The notes under the pieces are model-generated. The model ran no database searches. It was not told the DNA's origin and saw only the letters and a list, made by a program, of their open reading frames with translations. From contig JAYESD010000003.1 of assembly GCA_036927565.1 (NCBI GenBank), positions 78,661,311-78,725,310 on the forward strand: 64,000 nucleotides of DNA, given 5' to 3'. The stretch comes from Tuctoria greenei. Lineage: Eukaryota; Streptophyta; Magnoliopsida; Poales; Poaceae. Each line of letters starts with the position of its first letter. Within the stretch, counting starts at the first letter, position 1. This document shows, piece by piece, positions 31,785-43,689 of this stretch. The position numbers were made by a program, and so were the translations under genes.

Positions 31785-33321
31785 TGTAAGTGCATCTAGG
31801 CATCCCTTGTGAGTTTTAGTTGATTTATGACAAACAAATGAGATCCTAACAAAATTGTTGAGATGAGTGCAGGTTTTAAAGAAATTAGGAGGAAAGCTCA
31901 AAAAGAACGGAGAATGAGGAATCAAAAGGAAAAGAGCTCAAGAGATGAAAAGAATAGTTTATTTTGTATGGAGTGTGTTGAAGAATACACCCCAAGAGCT
32001 CAATAAAAATAGATCTCACTAACTACACACAAATCTGCATATTCGGACTAGTCCGATGTCTACCGAACTAGTCCGATATCTATCTGACTAAGATCGAACT
32101 AGTCCCCCCTAGTGCGGACTAGTCCTCAGCACTTCACATCTGCACAAAAATGGACAATTCCGATATCTATCGGACCATTCCGATAATCCTCTGACTAAAA
32201 TCGGACAGGTCCTCCAAGTCCGGACTTGTCCTTAGCCCCACAATTTTTCATGACACCAGACAAGTTCGATAACCATCGGACTAGTCCAAAAACACTCTGA
32301 CTAGAATTGGACAAGTCCTCAAAGTGCAGACTTGTCCTCAATTCTACACGTGGTTCACCACATTGAACTAGGCCGATATGTGCCAAACTAGTCCGAACAC
32401 TTCCACTGCATAGATCGGACTAGTCCGCACATTTACGGACAAGTCCGACATCTCTGAACACCTAGGGTTTTCCACATGCCGCACACCGGACGAGTCCGGA
32501 GTCCACCACGGACTAGTCCGTACATCGCAAACCCTAACGGTAAGTTCTAGAAACCCTAGTATAAATAGATGTGTACAACCCTACAACCAATTCTCTCGAC
32601 TACCTACACTGTCACACCTCCCAAGAGCTCAAAATACACATCTCTCCACACACTCTAACACTAAAAGGATCAAATATTTGAGGATTAGTAATTGATCAAA
32701 GGAGAGACTTGTTCTACACATCTTGAGCTTTTGGGTTTGATCTCTCGCACACTCTTGTTGTTTATTGTATATCTTTGGAGTGTGTTTGGTGGTGTTCTTC
32801 GTTGTAATTCTTGGGGAGCCCTCAACTTGTGAGAAGACCCTTTGAACACATTAGTTGCCCTTTGTGATTAGTGGAAGAGAATCGACCTTCGTGGCGATTC
32901 GACGAGGGTAGGGTTGGTGAAGACCCGATCCTCCGTGGACTCCTCAACATGGATGTAGGTTTCCTCTGTGGGAATCAAACCACGGGATAAAATCTTGTCT
33001 CGTGCACTTTTGTTTTATTGTTCATCACATTCTAGGGTTTACATAATCTTGTGTAATTTATGTTGAAACATTGAATCTAAAGTTGATCTTTGTCATACAT
33101 TGTTTCATTGTGGTAATACATCTAATTTGCAAATTAATTTTAGTTGCATAGCATACTAGAAGTGATTTTATAGATCAATCTTGATCTTCCTATTCCGCGC
33201 ATACCGGACTAGTCCGCACAGAACCGGACTAGTCCAATTTCTCTATATTTGATAAATCTATTAAGTGTTTCAGGGATCAACAAAAGTTCAAAAAGCCTAT
33301 CCCCCCTATAGGCTACATTCA
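31785..33321 (+). repeat. S1 3' LTR
   Basis: 1537 bp, TGTAAGTGCATCTAGG...GGCTACATTCA, followed by the GTATC duplication. It holds about ten GGACTAGTCC or near palindromes (for example 32044, 32115, 32277, 32417, 32510, 33206 and 33226), TATAAATAG at 32560-32568 and a long transcribed leader. Confidence 0.93.
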
Positions 33322-33402
33322 GTATCCTCACCAAGGCAATGCCTTTCTTGTCCTACATATAAATAAGGCTTGTATGTGGAGCTTGGTATGGATCAAGAGT
33401 AT
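33322..33402 (-). other. G1 internal piece between S1 and G2
   Basis: The first five bases are the S1 target duplication; the rest (CTCACCAAGGCAATGCC to GGATCAAGAGTAT) continues the G1 3' non-coding region broken at 5154 and matches 7713-7780 in G3 and 35353-35430 in G2. G2 begins at 33403; AGTAT is its left flank. Confidence 0.75.
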
Positions 33403-35016
33403 TGTTGACGGCTCCTATGATATACTAACAAATCATCCCCGGCAATGGTGCAAGAAATGCTTGTTGGTATTTCTTAACACCACAGATCATCTTCGGTAAA
33501 GAGATGAGATCCGCAAGAGCAGGAAGATACCGTTATACCATTTCACCCATGAATATTCCCAAGGGTATCGTATTTATCCCAAAGAAAGGAAATGGAGTAA
33601 AGTATATACTACTCTTATGGTCAAGCTATGGGATACTAATCAATTATCCGAACAGGGGGTAAGCTGATAATAGGGGTAGTGTGACGCACACCTAGGCAAT
33701 CTATTCTAAAGGATAAATGGGTCTTAATTGGATTAAGTGTTAGAGAGTTGATCCTACAATGCTCCTAATACATATACATAGCCTAAGGTAGATACTAATG
33801 GTCATGTCAATGATGAATTCCTATGCAATACTATTCAACATATCAGGCACGGGCTTACCCCTAGCAATACTAGGGCGACTCCCGCCAAGAGCCTGTGGCA
33901 TAGCCGAACGTGGAGGATTACAATGGACAGACAGGGCTGTCACCACCTACTGCCTACCTCTTCAATCCGTGTGTCTACGAGAAATCCAACGCTACTTAAA
34001 TACCCTTGCACCATGCTAGCATACTAAGCAAATACCATAAGAGCTGCATCACAAGCCATCCTAAGGCAATGAACTAAATAATCGTTGAACCAATGTTGAT
34101 TGCATAGCATAGTCATTCATATTAACATAATCATGTCATAACAACCTAGACTATAGTGGGGCTCTATAGTGTTTATGACCATAAGATGTGATCATGAGAG
34201 TAGAATCATAAAGACTATACCTTCCACTTACGTGGACTCCACAATCAAACAAGAAACGCTTTGTCCAAGTATACATATAAAAGAAGACTAAAGATAATAT
34301 CTTTATTAAGCACAAAGTCACAAATACAAGGAGGAATACATGAGATATACCTTTCCCAATGTGGAATTTGGAAGAGAGACTGCTTCTACTCCTTTCCCAA
34401 TTTGGACTTGGGACTGGAGGCTCTCCTCTCTACATCATAACTCCTCTAAGGACTATTGAAGATAGTGTATACAATAGAATGATGCCCAAGTGGTGTGTGT
34501 TGAAGTGAGGGGTATGAGGTCCTATTTGTACTATTGTTGAGGTCGTTTCCCGCCACCAAAATCGCGCGAATCAGTTGTCATTGACTCCAGGGAGCCGAGA
34601 GGAGCCAACACATGGAAGTTTACCGCGTTTGGCGCCAGGACTAGGTCGGCCGACCCCCTGGTTCGACCGACCTGGTCAGGGCTCTAAACGGCCCCTACTT
34701 CCTCAAGGTGGCTACCTGGTGGGTCCCATTAACTGCAATTGGTGCTACACCATTGGATGGCCTCGGATACTTCTATTTGTGGGCCATTTGATCCATGTGG
34801 TGCCACGTGTTGTCGCCTGATTGGCTGGGATGATATTTTATAGGATTGCTCCCCATACTTTTCCTCAATTCCTGTATAAATATCTGCATACACATATTTC
34901 TCCAAGTACAAGTGGAAATAGGTCAAGTAGAAAGGTGATGTGTTCAAGAAATGATCAATCCTTCACCTAATTGAGTTATATTAAGGGCTGAAATTGGTAT
35001 ATAACAGCCGTCAACA
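33403..35016 (-). repeat. G2 3' LTR
   Basis: 1614 bp, TGTTGACGGCTCC...CAGCCGTCAACA. Same family as the G3 LTRs, including the internal PBS-like sequence (degraded here, TCCCCGGCAATGGTGCAA at 33436-33453) and the conserved block at about 33845-33990. Confidence 0.88.
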
Positions 35017-38000
35017 AACTCCCCCAAGCTTATCCTTTGCTTGTCCCGAGCAAAGTCAAGACTTTAGGTTGATGATAAGGAGTTGCTACAAAGTTCTACC
35101 TTTCGAAAGTACCAAGTGCACAACAAAATACTCTACCTAGTATTGCAAAAGGTGGTTATGGTACTTCACCCTTCTTAAGTCATTCTGGGAGTTATGCCTT
35201 CTCCTATTCATGGGTAATTGAAAGATAGAATAGCAAATGGAGCAAGCATAGCCTAGATATCAAGTTCCACTTGAATTCCGGATAGATTCAAATTAGATTA
35301 TAAGTACCTCAATTGATTCTCTCAATCACTCCTTTGTGTATAGTGGAAATATGTCCTCACCAAGGCATTATGCCTATACTATTCCTATTCTTTGAATATG
35401 GATTGTATGTGGGGCTTGGTAGGGAAAGTAAGTTGGCATATTTGCAACACATAATATTGCTAAGTCAAAAGAGCAAGCCTTAGGAGAAATCAATTCAAAC
35501 TTTTGAATCAAGACATGTGCATGTGTGATGGAATGGAGGTGGATGTGGAAATATTGAGATGACTCATTTTGATGTGGACTCTCTTTATTGCAGGGATGAA
35601 ACATGGCTACCCTTTTTTTGATGCTTATGGAGTAAGCATATTTTTTCTTTTTTTTTTTCATTTGCTTATGATATAAGCATGCATTTTCTTTTTCTTTTTC
35701 TTGTAGCTATGTTTTCTACTCCTTTTTATGCAATAACATGAAGAGAGTGCTAACTATGAATAGCATGGAGTTTCTCTTTTTATTGTGGAATGGTGGATAT
35801 GATGGAATTTTGCTTCCTTCTAGTCTAGAAGTATAGCATGTGCAAGTGAAGTCTTGAATTCAGAAATAATTGAATGATTTCTCACATAGCTCTATACTAG
35901 TTTGACCAGGCTCAATGTGAAAGCAAATAGAATATGCATAAGGTGTTGTCTATGTATGAATATCATATGGCTTTGGTAGGTATTTCCAATCAAACGAGGG
36001 AAACTTAAATCTTGATTGAATTTCTCCGGAAATCTAAGTTCCGCTTTCAAAATAGGAATAACAGCCCTATTACTAATTCAAATCTTCCAACAACCTAGAA
36101 GTAGATTAAGCTTTTGCTACCCACAATTTCTAAATCAAGGCGAAGTTAATTTTTAGCCAATTTAAGCAATATTCGGAGAGTAGAAAGTTGTAAACTAGGG
36201 ACGTAGGAAAAATAAAACAGAGCAACTATTCATCGTTTCATCTATGTGAATTCTAAATCACTCTTACCGCACATCTTTATTTGATAAGCAAAGCAAATAT
36301 AAGTTCCTATTTTTATGTTTTTTATAGATGCATGGTGGATGGTGGATGAATGGAAAGTAAATATGCAATGGAAGATTTGAATTAAAAATGCAGTGGGTGT
36401 GATACAAGTTACCTCAAGTGGGGGTCCTCCCCCAAGCTTATTCTTGAACAAGGTACGTGATAGGGGTTCAAACCCTAACGACGGAGGTAGGCCATGAGTT
36501 AGCCTATCCTTGTTGCAGCGTGGCTTTGACAATGGAGCGTTGAGTGTTGATTGTTGTGTTGCTTCCCATGGACACCATGAGTGTGGTTGAATAGAGTGTT
36601 TTCGATGTTCATCATCCGCACATCAGGGTCTCCATGTGTTGTGTGTGATTTGTCATTCCTTGGCTAGGATAATGATAACCTTTAGATCCAAAGGAATGAC
36701 GTGCACTCAACATACATTGAGTATGTTTCGTCATTCTTTGGCTAAGGTGTATCATATCTTTTTGCCATAAGGGAGTGACATGTGCCCAACATGCATTGGG
36801 TATGATCAGTTGCTCCTTGGGTAAGGTACAACATACCTTCTAGCCACATAGGAACAACTTGCACCCAATGATGGTGGCAAATCCCTTGAGCTTGAATGAG
36901 TGCTTAGAATAGTTGAGAGCATAATGCTCTCACCCATTCGTGGCAGCCTATTGGTTGCTCATGGAGGGTTCCCATTTCAAATCTCTAGCCTCGTATAGTT
37001 ATGATTGACCTTCGGGCATAATTTCCGATAGGTAGCAACAATCCTCATTTACTCCTTGGCCAAGAGATGTTGAAATGGGATCCTCTAGGGATCCCAACAA
37101 TCAACTTCTTGAATGCCTGCATAGTAATATTACTCATGCAAACTTCCTCTCTTGAATAGAGAGGGATGGTTAGCTCCCGATACTTGTACAAATGAACGTT
37201 CGGGTTAGGTAACCGAACTTTCATTTGTACATACGGGAAAGAACAAAACAAAAAATGCATTGGTTCCAATGTCAAGTGTATCCATGAACAATGTGTTATT
37301 CATTGATAAGAGTGGAGCTTTATGGATAATTCATGTTGCATATTTTCTAAAGCTCCTACTCATAGGAATGCATGTGATATAAATATACTATATGGATCCC
37401 TACATCTTTTAAAGTTTCTAACCATCTTAGCTTTCAAGAGCAAATTTTATCATTTAGACCATGACAGACAAGATTCTCCATTTTATCCTCCTGAACTTCA
37501 CTAGGAATTTAAAATTTAGTGACTCCTCCAAAAAATGCAATTCAATTTTAGAGCAAGGATATCACTTATTCCTAGGAGTATGAAATCTAGTGACACCATC
37601 TATGCATGAAGCTCAATTGAAAATTATGGCTGTCACTATGCCCAAGTTTCTATATGCCAATTCACCAATTAAGTCATGCCCAAAAGTTTTATTTTCTAAA
37701 CCTAGACAAAAATGACTAAGTCTACAAAACAATGCTTAAAGGATTCTAGGTACTTGTTTTAGATTTTTCCAAGCAAGGTGTGATTTCCTTTTGGAGATCC
37801 AAAAGTAAATACCCACACTTACTCTTGTGAGGATGCATGAGAATTAAATGATGAGGAAGTGTCAACCTTCCTCACAAATGCAAGCAAATACATTCAATTC
37901 TATGGCAAACTAAAAAATGAAAAATTCTAAACTCATACCTCATTTGAAGAGCAGTTGGTGACGAAGGTCTTTGTGTGAGAAACTCACAACCTTGATTTTC

Positions 38001-38772
38001 GGCGTAGGCTTGATGGTTGATGTCAAATGCCAAGTTGAGATTGGATTTGGCAATGGATTTGGTTTGGTTCCTCCATTGGGTCATCATCTTGAACATTTCT
38101 CTTCTTCAAACTCAAAATGAGTTTGAAGGAGAGAAGTGTTCCCAAATCCTCCCGATGGTGACTTGAGCTTGATTGAAACCTTCCACTTTCTTGCCATACC
38201 ACCTCTTCACAATTTTGACCTAGCTACACTTTAATCAAGCACGCACAAAACAACTCGAAAACGGGTTACGTTAGCCAAAAGCAAATTGAACCCAATTTTC
38301 AAATTGTCTTGCCCAACTTGAAATAACTTGAAAATGCAATGAGGGTAAAAGTAAATCTTTTTTGTTTGAACTAGGAAGATAAATTCAAGTGGTCATGCAC
38401 GTAGTTCATATCCAATTAAATTTCTCCCCTAATTCAAATTTTTAGTTTTATGATGGATGGAAATTTTACTTTCCAAAAAGCAAGTGTGGAATTTCAAACA
38501 TGCAAATGCAAGGGTTGATGCAATTTGGAAAAAAATATGAGATAACTACCAATTAACCTATTGGCGAGGACTCAGCGAATTTTTGAAGTCCGATGAGTAG
38601 CACTTACCTCTGTTCTCTTCAGCGCGATGATTTGTTGTCCAATCTCGGAGTTGAAGATGTGGACGATTTCTTCTGTTTTGACATGCCAAACTCATTTGGC
38701 TGTCATTCTGACATGTGGGCCACATGGTGGCCCTAGCCTCTCCCTGTTGTATTGATATAGACATGTTGTAGA
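35017..38772 (-). other. G2 internal region: polypurine tract, long non-coding DNA, extra-ORF remnants
   Basis: AACTCCCCCAAGCTT (35017-35031) abuts the LTR. 35032-36420 follows G3's 3' non-coding region. 36420-38100 corresponds to G3's extra ORF but is mostly unreadable. 38100-38560 is AT-rich spacer, then CCTATTGGCG and about 200 bp of unassigned sequence. No gag, protease, RT or integrase motif was found. Confidence 0.7.
36900..38110 (-). pseudogene. Remnant of the Athila-type extra ORF in G2
   Basis: Heavily decayed. The clearest stretch is 37275 to 37045, reading VRLPNPNVHLYKYRELTIPL, which matches IRLPNPDFHLYKCRGLTIIL in G3 (about 9250-9310). Flanking nucleotide similarity to G3 extends over roughly 1.2 kb, with many stops and shifts. 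Borders are approximate. Confidence 0.55.
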
Positions 38773-40244
38773 TATGAGATCCGCAAGCGCACAGAAGATA
38801 CCGTTGTAGCATTTCACCCATGAGTATTCCCAAGGGTATCATATTTATCCCAAAGGAAGGCAATGGAGTAAAGTATATCCTACTTTTATGGTAAAGCTAT
38901 GGGATAATAATCAATTATCCAGACAGGGGGTAAGTTCATAATAGGGGTAGTGTGACACACACCTAGGCAATCTATTTTAAAGGTTAAATGGGTCCTAGAG
39001 GGAGATTGGATTAAGAGTTAGAGAGTTGCTCCTACGATGCTTCTAATACATATACATAGACTAAGGTAGATACTAATTGTCATGTCAATGATGAATTCCT
39101 ATGCAATACTATTCAACACATCGGGAACGGGCTTACCCCTATCAATACTAGGGCAACTCCCGCCAAGAGCCTGTGGCATAGCCGAACGTGGAGGATTACA
39201 AAGGACAGATAGGGCTGTCACCACCTACAGCCTACCTCTTCAATCCGTGGGCCTACGAGACATTCAACGCTACTTAAATACCCTAGCACCATGCTAGCAT
39301 ACTAAGCAAATACCTTAAGAGCTGCAGCACAAGCCATCCTAAGGCAATGAACTAAATCATCGTTGAACCAATGTTTATTGCATAGCATAGTTATTCATAT
39401 TAACATAATCATATCATAACTAAATAGACTATAGTGGGGGTCTATAGTGTTTATGACCATAAGATGTGATCATGAGTGTACAATCATAAAGACTATACCT
39501 TCGACCTACATGGACTCCATAATCAAACCCGAAACGCTTTGTCCAAGTATATGTATAAAAGAAGACTAAAGATAATATCTCTATTGAGCACAAAGTCACA
39601 AATACAAGGAGGAATACATGAGATATACCTTTCCCAATGTGGAATTGGGAAGAGAGACTCCTTCTACTCCTTTCCCAATTTGGACTTGGAACTAGAGGCT
39701 CTCCTCTCTACATCCTAAATCCTCTAAGGACTATGGAAGATAGTGTATACAATAGAATGATGCCCAAGTGGTGTGTGTTGAAGTGAGGGGTATGGGGTCA
39801 TATTTATTCTAAAGTTGAGGTCGGTTCCCACCACCAAATGCGCGTGCATCAATCGTCATTGACTCCAGGAAGCCGGGAGGAGCCAACACGTGGAAGTTGA
39901 CTGCGTTTGGCGCCAGGACCAGGTCGACTGACCCCCTGGTTCGGCCGACCTGGTCAGGGCTCCAAACGGCCCCTACTTCCTCCAGGTGGCTGCCAGGTGG
40001 GTCCTATTGACTGATATTGGTGCTACACCGTTGGATGGCCTCGGATACTTCTGTTTGTGGCCCATTTGATCCATGTGGTGCCATGTGTCATTGCCTGATT
40101 GGCTGAGATGATATTTTATAGGATTGCTCCCCATACTTTTCCTCAATTTCTGTATAAATATCTGCATACACATATTTCTCCAGGTACAAGTGGAAATAGT
40201 TCAAGTAGAAAGGTGATGTGTGCAAGAAATTATCAATCCTTCAC
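38773..40244 (-). repeat. G2 5' LTR remnant
   Basis: Aligns by eye with about 33504-34960 of the left LTR, including the conserved block (39127-39270). It starts inside the LTR at GATATGAGATCCGCAAG and stops after CAATCCTTCAC, where G1-type LTR sequence takes over. Confidence 0.8.
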
Positions 40245-40828
40245 AACCTAACCTCCACTAAGGACATGTTGAACTAATGTATACAAGAGAGTTAATGCTC
40301 AAGTGGTGTGTGTGTTGAAGTTAGGGGTGAGAGTTCCTATTTATAGCTTGGAGAAGGGTCAGTTCCCGCCACCAAAAGCGCGTGGATCAGTCACCACTGA
40401 CTTCTTCAAGGCAGGAGGAGCCAACACATGGAGTTTGACTGAGTTTGGCACCCGGAAGGGTCGTCCTACCCCCGCTAGTCGGCTGACCCAGTCCTGGCTC
40501 CAAACGGCCAGTTCTTCCTCCAACTAACTGACAAGTGGGTCCCATTCAATGATATGGGTGCTACACCATTGGATGGCCTCGGATACTTCTGTTTGTGGGC
40601 CATTTGATCCATTTGGTGCCATGTGGCGATGCCTGATTGGCTGGGATGATAATTTATAGGATCTATCCCCCTGTTTCACTTCAATTCTGTATAAAATACC
40701 TGCATGCACCAATTTCTCCAAGTACAAGTGGAACTAGGTTATTCCTAACTATGATGTTTGTAAGAAATATTCATTACTTCACATAACTTATATTGACTGT
40801 AGAAATTGGTATATAACGACCATCAACA
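40245..40828 (-). repeat. G1 5' LTR remnant
   Basis: Continuous across the point (about 40282) where the left copy is broken by CACTA-1, and ends ATAACGACCATCAACA at 40828. It is followed by unrelated DNA rather than a polypurine tract, as expected for the outer edge of the element. Confidence 0.75.
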
Positions 40829-42904
40829 ACACGCGCGCCTAGTACTCCTCAAAATCCTTCGGATACTCCAAATTATCGTTTGTTACTTAATTAATGTGGG
40901 AATAGGGTGAGAACATGTCATACTCAACAAGTGTAGGAAAGTATGACATGTAGCTTAAACAAGGATGATAATAAATGGCTAATTGCACAAAGCTCATTTA
41001 GTTCACAAACATGTAAAAGCGTCTTGCAATGTCTATGTGTGATTAAATCCCATCATAATCCAAGGAGTTATTATAACACATATTCAACATCCTCATTTAC
41101 ATCAGAATTCATTTATAACCAACCATAAATTAATATCATCTCCATATACCAATTTCATACTTTCACAACCAACCATGCTCAAATGACATAACCCAACCCA
41201 AAACCATAATCAAACTAAACTAATGCACAAGTTTTCCTCTAATCTTGTAGGCCATCCAGGTGCTTGTAACCGGGAGCATGACTATGATGATAGTTTTTAA
41301 CACTCTACAAAGGTTGTACCACTTTACCCACAAGTTTGTGATTCCATCACCCGTCGATGACTAAAGAAGACCTCCTTTATGTCAAATACACTACCGCATG
41401 TGTATGGCCAAGAGATCACAAAATAGCCTTTACAAAGTCATTACCATCATGTACGGACCCGCTGGGGTATCACCAGAGGTGATGTCTCCAACTGAGCACA
41501 TCCATCCAAGAGCCCCCTCTTGTGCCGTTCGAATCCAAGGGTAGTCCCACCATCATTGCAAACCCACCGACTCCTATTCCTCGAGCCTTCCATATGATTC
41601 TAACAATATTGGCAATACACTAATTAATATGCTAAGTCGGACACATATTTGGCCTTGTGGTGGCACTGTTATCCTGGCATATCCTCGCATGAACCGGTCC
41701 TTAGATCTAAGGCAAGCAAAACCACAATACCATCAAACCCATTCCACGAACCATGCTTGCTTACATCCCCTAGGTTCCATGTTGCTAAAATAGTCATTAT
41801 CACCAATTCCCATAGTTCATATGTTCACTAGTTCATAATTAAGCCATTTGGTTATTCCCAATCCCAATTGAGTAAAGCGGAGCAAAGTGTAACATACCCT
41901 TTCAGACTCTCTACATTATATCCCGAGCGACAAGGATGGGCATACATGTCTAGTAAACACCTATCCATGGGTTTCCCATCAATTTGACACCAAACATGCA
42001 ATTTTGCAAACAAAATATTTGGAAACACGATCACAATGTTTAAGGACACTTGCCTTGCTCCAGTGGCTGGTTTGAATCGAGAGATTCAAAGTTCTGGTGT
42101 TGAAGATCCTCATAACCACCTTCTAGAGCTCTACTTTTTATTCCGCGTGACAAATATGCAAAACAAGCATTACAATCAATAAATGCTCAGTACTCAATAT
42201 GCCATGATATGCATAAAAGAGGCAATTATGTGGTAACACATGTTATTAGGTTGCTACTATTGCTTACTAACTGGTTACAATTGAGTTTTACATGTGTGAG
42301 CAAGATTCGAGCCATTTTTGGGAAAATTGGGGAAGTTTCAGGATATTCAGGAATTCAGGGGCCGGACTAGTCCACACTGGGCCAGACATGTCCGCTCTGG
42401 ATTGGACTAGTCCGCTCTGGACCGAACAAGTCTGCACTTGTCCAGGGTTTTGTGAACTTCCCAACTAGGGCATGGTTTGAATCAAAAGTGGAATCAAAAT
42501 TGACATGGAAGGTTGGATTTAGGGCAAATACCCCGAATCCCAAGGTTCAACGGTTGAGGATTAGGTGCAACGCATGAAAATTGACGTTTAGATCCGTTGA
42601 CTACAAATCAACGATAAGAAGTAGAAGGAGAACATTAATGTCAAAGAGTAGATGAATAAGATCGCAACAGCGATGACGATCTTGCTTGATTCTCCCTATT
42701 TCTTCTTCTCATCTTCCTCTTCCTTCTCCCTTCCTCTTTCTTCCTTGCAATGAGGGCTTCCTGCTGCTTGGATGGTGGCTCACAATGAAATCAGAGCGGC
42801 GGGGTTTTCTCTAATGTTCAGACAGTGCGAAGTGTGATCTTGCAAGTTTGGACAATCCGAAGTCGGCTTCTGGGGTATATTCATATCTTAGCATGTAAAA
42901 CCTC
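40829..42904. other. Non-coding repeat DNA, possibly LTR of a Tekay/Del-like gypsy element
   Basis: No sustained ORF. Phrases such as AGGTTGTACCACTTTACCCA (about 41310) recall, from memory, the non-coding part of grass Tekay/Del-type elements on the minus strand; this is unverified. Around 42361-42450 are GGACTAGTCC-type motifs like those of S1, and 42695-42755 is a pyrimidine-rich tract. LTR borders were not found. It is the DNA into which G1 inserted on its right side. Confidence 0.35.
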
Positions 42905-43667
42905 ACTTTTTGACATAATTGCCAATGTATTCAGCACATAGTCTCACACATTTTCCTTATGAAGCGTTGGTAGCGGGTCCTGCACAATTCAGCTGGATGT
43001 ATAGTTAAGAAAGAGAATTGAAAAAAATTAGAGCTACAGTGCGCAACAAGGCAAGAGTTGAGAGGTGTATTTTAGAGGCATTTGCAGCTAAAGAGATTAC
43101 AAACTTCTCTAGCAAATATTTTTCATGTGCTGACAATGTGAATGCATCCAAGACACAATATCATGATGTAGATGAGCAACATACGACTGAGCTTAAGATT
43201 TTTTGTTGGAAGGTAAAGGTGTTGGGACTGCCAGTTCTCATTATACTTCGGAGCAAGAGTGGAACACCACCTTGCTTTACATGTTTTTCAACATGAAGTG
43301 TGATCATATTTTGAAATGTTTGACAAGATGTATTGTATATCTTCTTGAGGACCTACGCAAAGTCAATTGGATAAGCTACATCAACACGGCATAAATGGTG
43401 TTCCAAGCTTCGTAACATGGTTCTGTGGCCATGTAATGTTTCTATCCATCTTTTTTCTTCAGTCATAGTTCACACACTTATCATAAATGCTAACTTTATA
43501 TATTTATGTATTGTATGAATAATGGCACCATCTCAGATGACTTGCAACAGATGTCGCATGGTCGATTGACAGCAAGAGAATTTAATCGATACAATATCAA
43601 CGGATACCATTTTCGAAGGCAACTTTCGAAGCAAACTGGCCACTTGCAGCCACATCAAACAGTGGAG
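42905..43667 (+). pseudogene. CACTA transposase (TNP2 family) C-terminal fragment
   Basis: Fragment of a CACTA transposase gene on the plus strand, readable over several frames: FFDIIANVF near 42908, then FPYEALVAGPAQFSWMY, KKIRATVRNKARVE (about 43021-43062), KEITNFSSKYFS, VGTASSHYTSEQEWNTTLLY (43223-43282), HGINGVPSFVTWFCGH (about 43388-43435) and LQQMSHGRLTAREFNRYNI (about 43540-43600). This order matches the DUF4218 region and the start of the DUF4216 region that follow the TNP2 core in plant CACTA transposases. It carries stops and at least two frameshifts. It ends abruptly where CACTA-2's terminus begins, so CACTA-2 inserted into it. The upstream catalytic part is missing. Confidence 0.75.
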
Positions 43668-43684
43668 TACTACAGGAATCCGAT
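43668..43684 (-). repeat. CACTA-2 terminal repeat, first base mutated
   Basis: Reads TACTACAGGAATCCGAT, one base from the canonical CACTA start, and resembles the CACTA-1 terminus. The transposase fragment at 43540-43667 stops exactly here. Confidence 0.65.
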
Positions 43685-43689
43685 CAATT

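Larger units (their letters stand above)
5155..33321 (+). mobile_element. Sirevirus-type Ty1/copia retrotransposon S1, with G3 and G4 nested inside
   Basis: LTRs start TGTAAGTGCATCTAGG and end CTACATTCA. Removing the two nested elements leaves a 5' LTR (5155-5702 plus 14778-15734), a PBS complementary to initiator tRNA-Met, gag, a copia-order pol (protease, integrase, RT, RNase H), a third ORF, purine tracts and a 3' LTR (31785-33321). The long coiled gag C-terminus, the third ORF and LTR palindromes fit the Sirevirus lineage. Without insertions it would be about 11.6 kb. Many stops and lost catalytic residues mean it is dead. Confidence 0.9.
33403..40244 (-). mobile_element. Athila-like Ty3/gypsy element G2, gag and pol lost, right LTR truncated at both ends
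   Basis: Left (3') LTR 33403-35016, polypurine tract complement at 35017, internal region to about 38772, right (5') LTR remnant 38773-40244. The internal part matches G3's 3' non-coding and extra-ORF regions but has neither gag nor pol. The right LTR lacks its first roughly 100 bp (with the PBS) and last roughly 55 bp, and fuses into G1 LTR sequence, so no right target duplication exists. Confidence 0.8.
4255..40828 (-). mobile_element. Athila-like Ty3/gypsy element G1, old and fragmented host of later insertions
   Basis: G1 survives as pieces: 3' LTR remnant 4255-4806, PPT and 3' non-coding 4807-5154, a short internal piece 33322-33402, and an LTR remnant 40245-40828. The two LTR pieces share the same U3-like sequence (TATACAAGAG at the left, GTATATAAC..CATCAACA at the right). 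Only the left one is followed by the polypurine tract complement ACTCCCCAAGCTT, so the element reads on the minus strand. Homology to G2 and G3 across the S1 insertion (5117-5154 joined to 33327-33402) shows that S1 landed in G1's 3' non-coding region. The coding part has been lost. Confidence 0.75.

Noticed and set aside
37322..38110. Separate small genes in G2's internal region
   Set aside because: Nucleotide similarity to G3 shows these are decayed pieces of its extra-ORF region.
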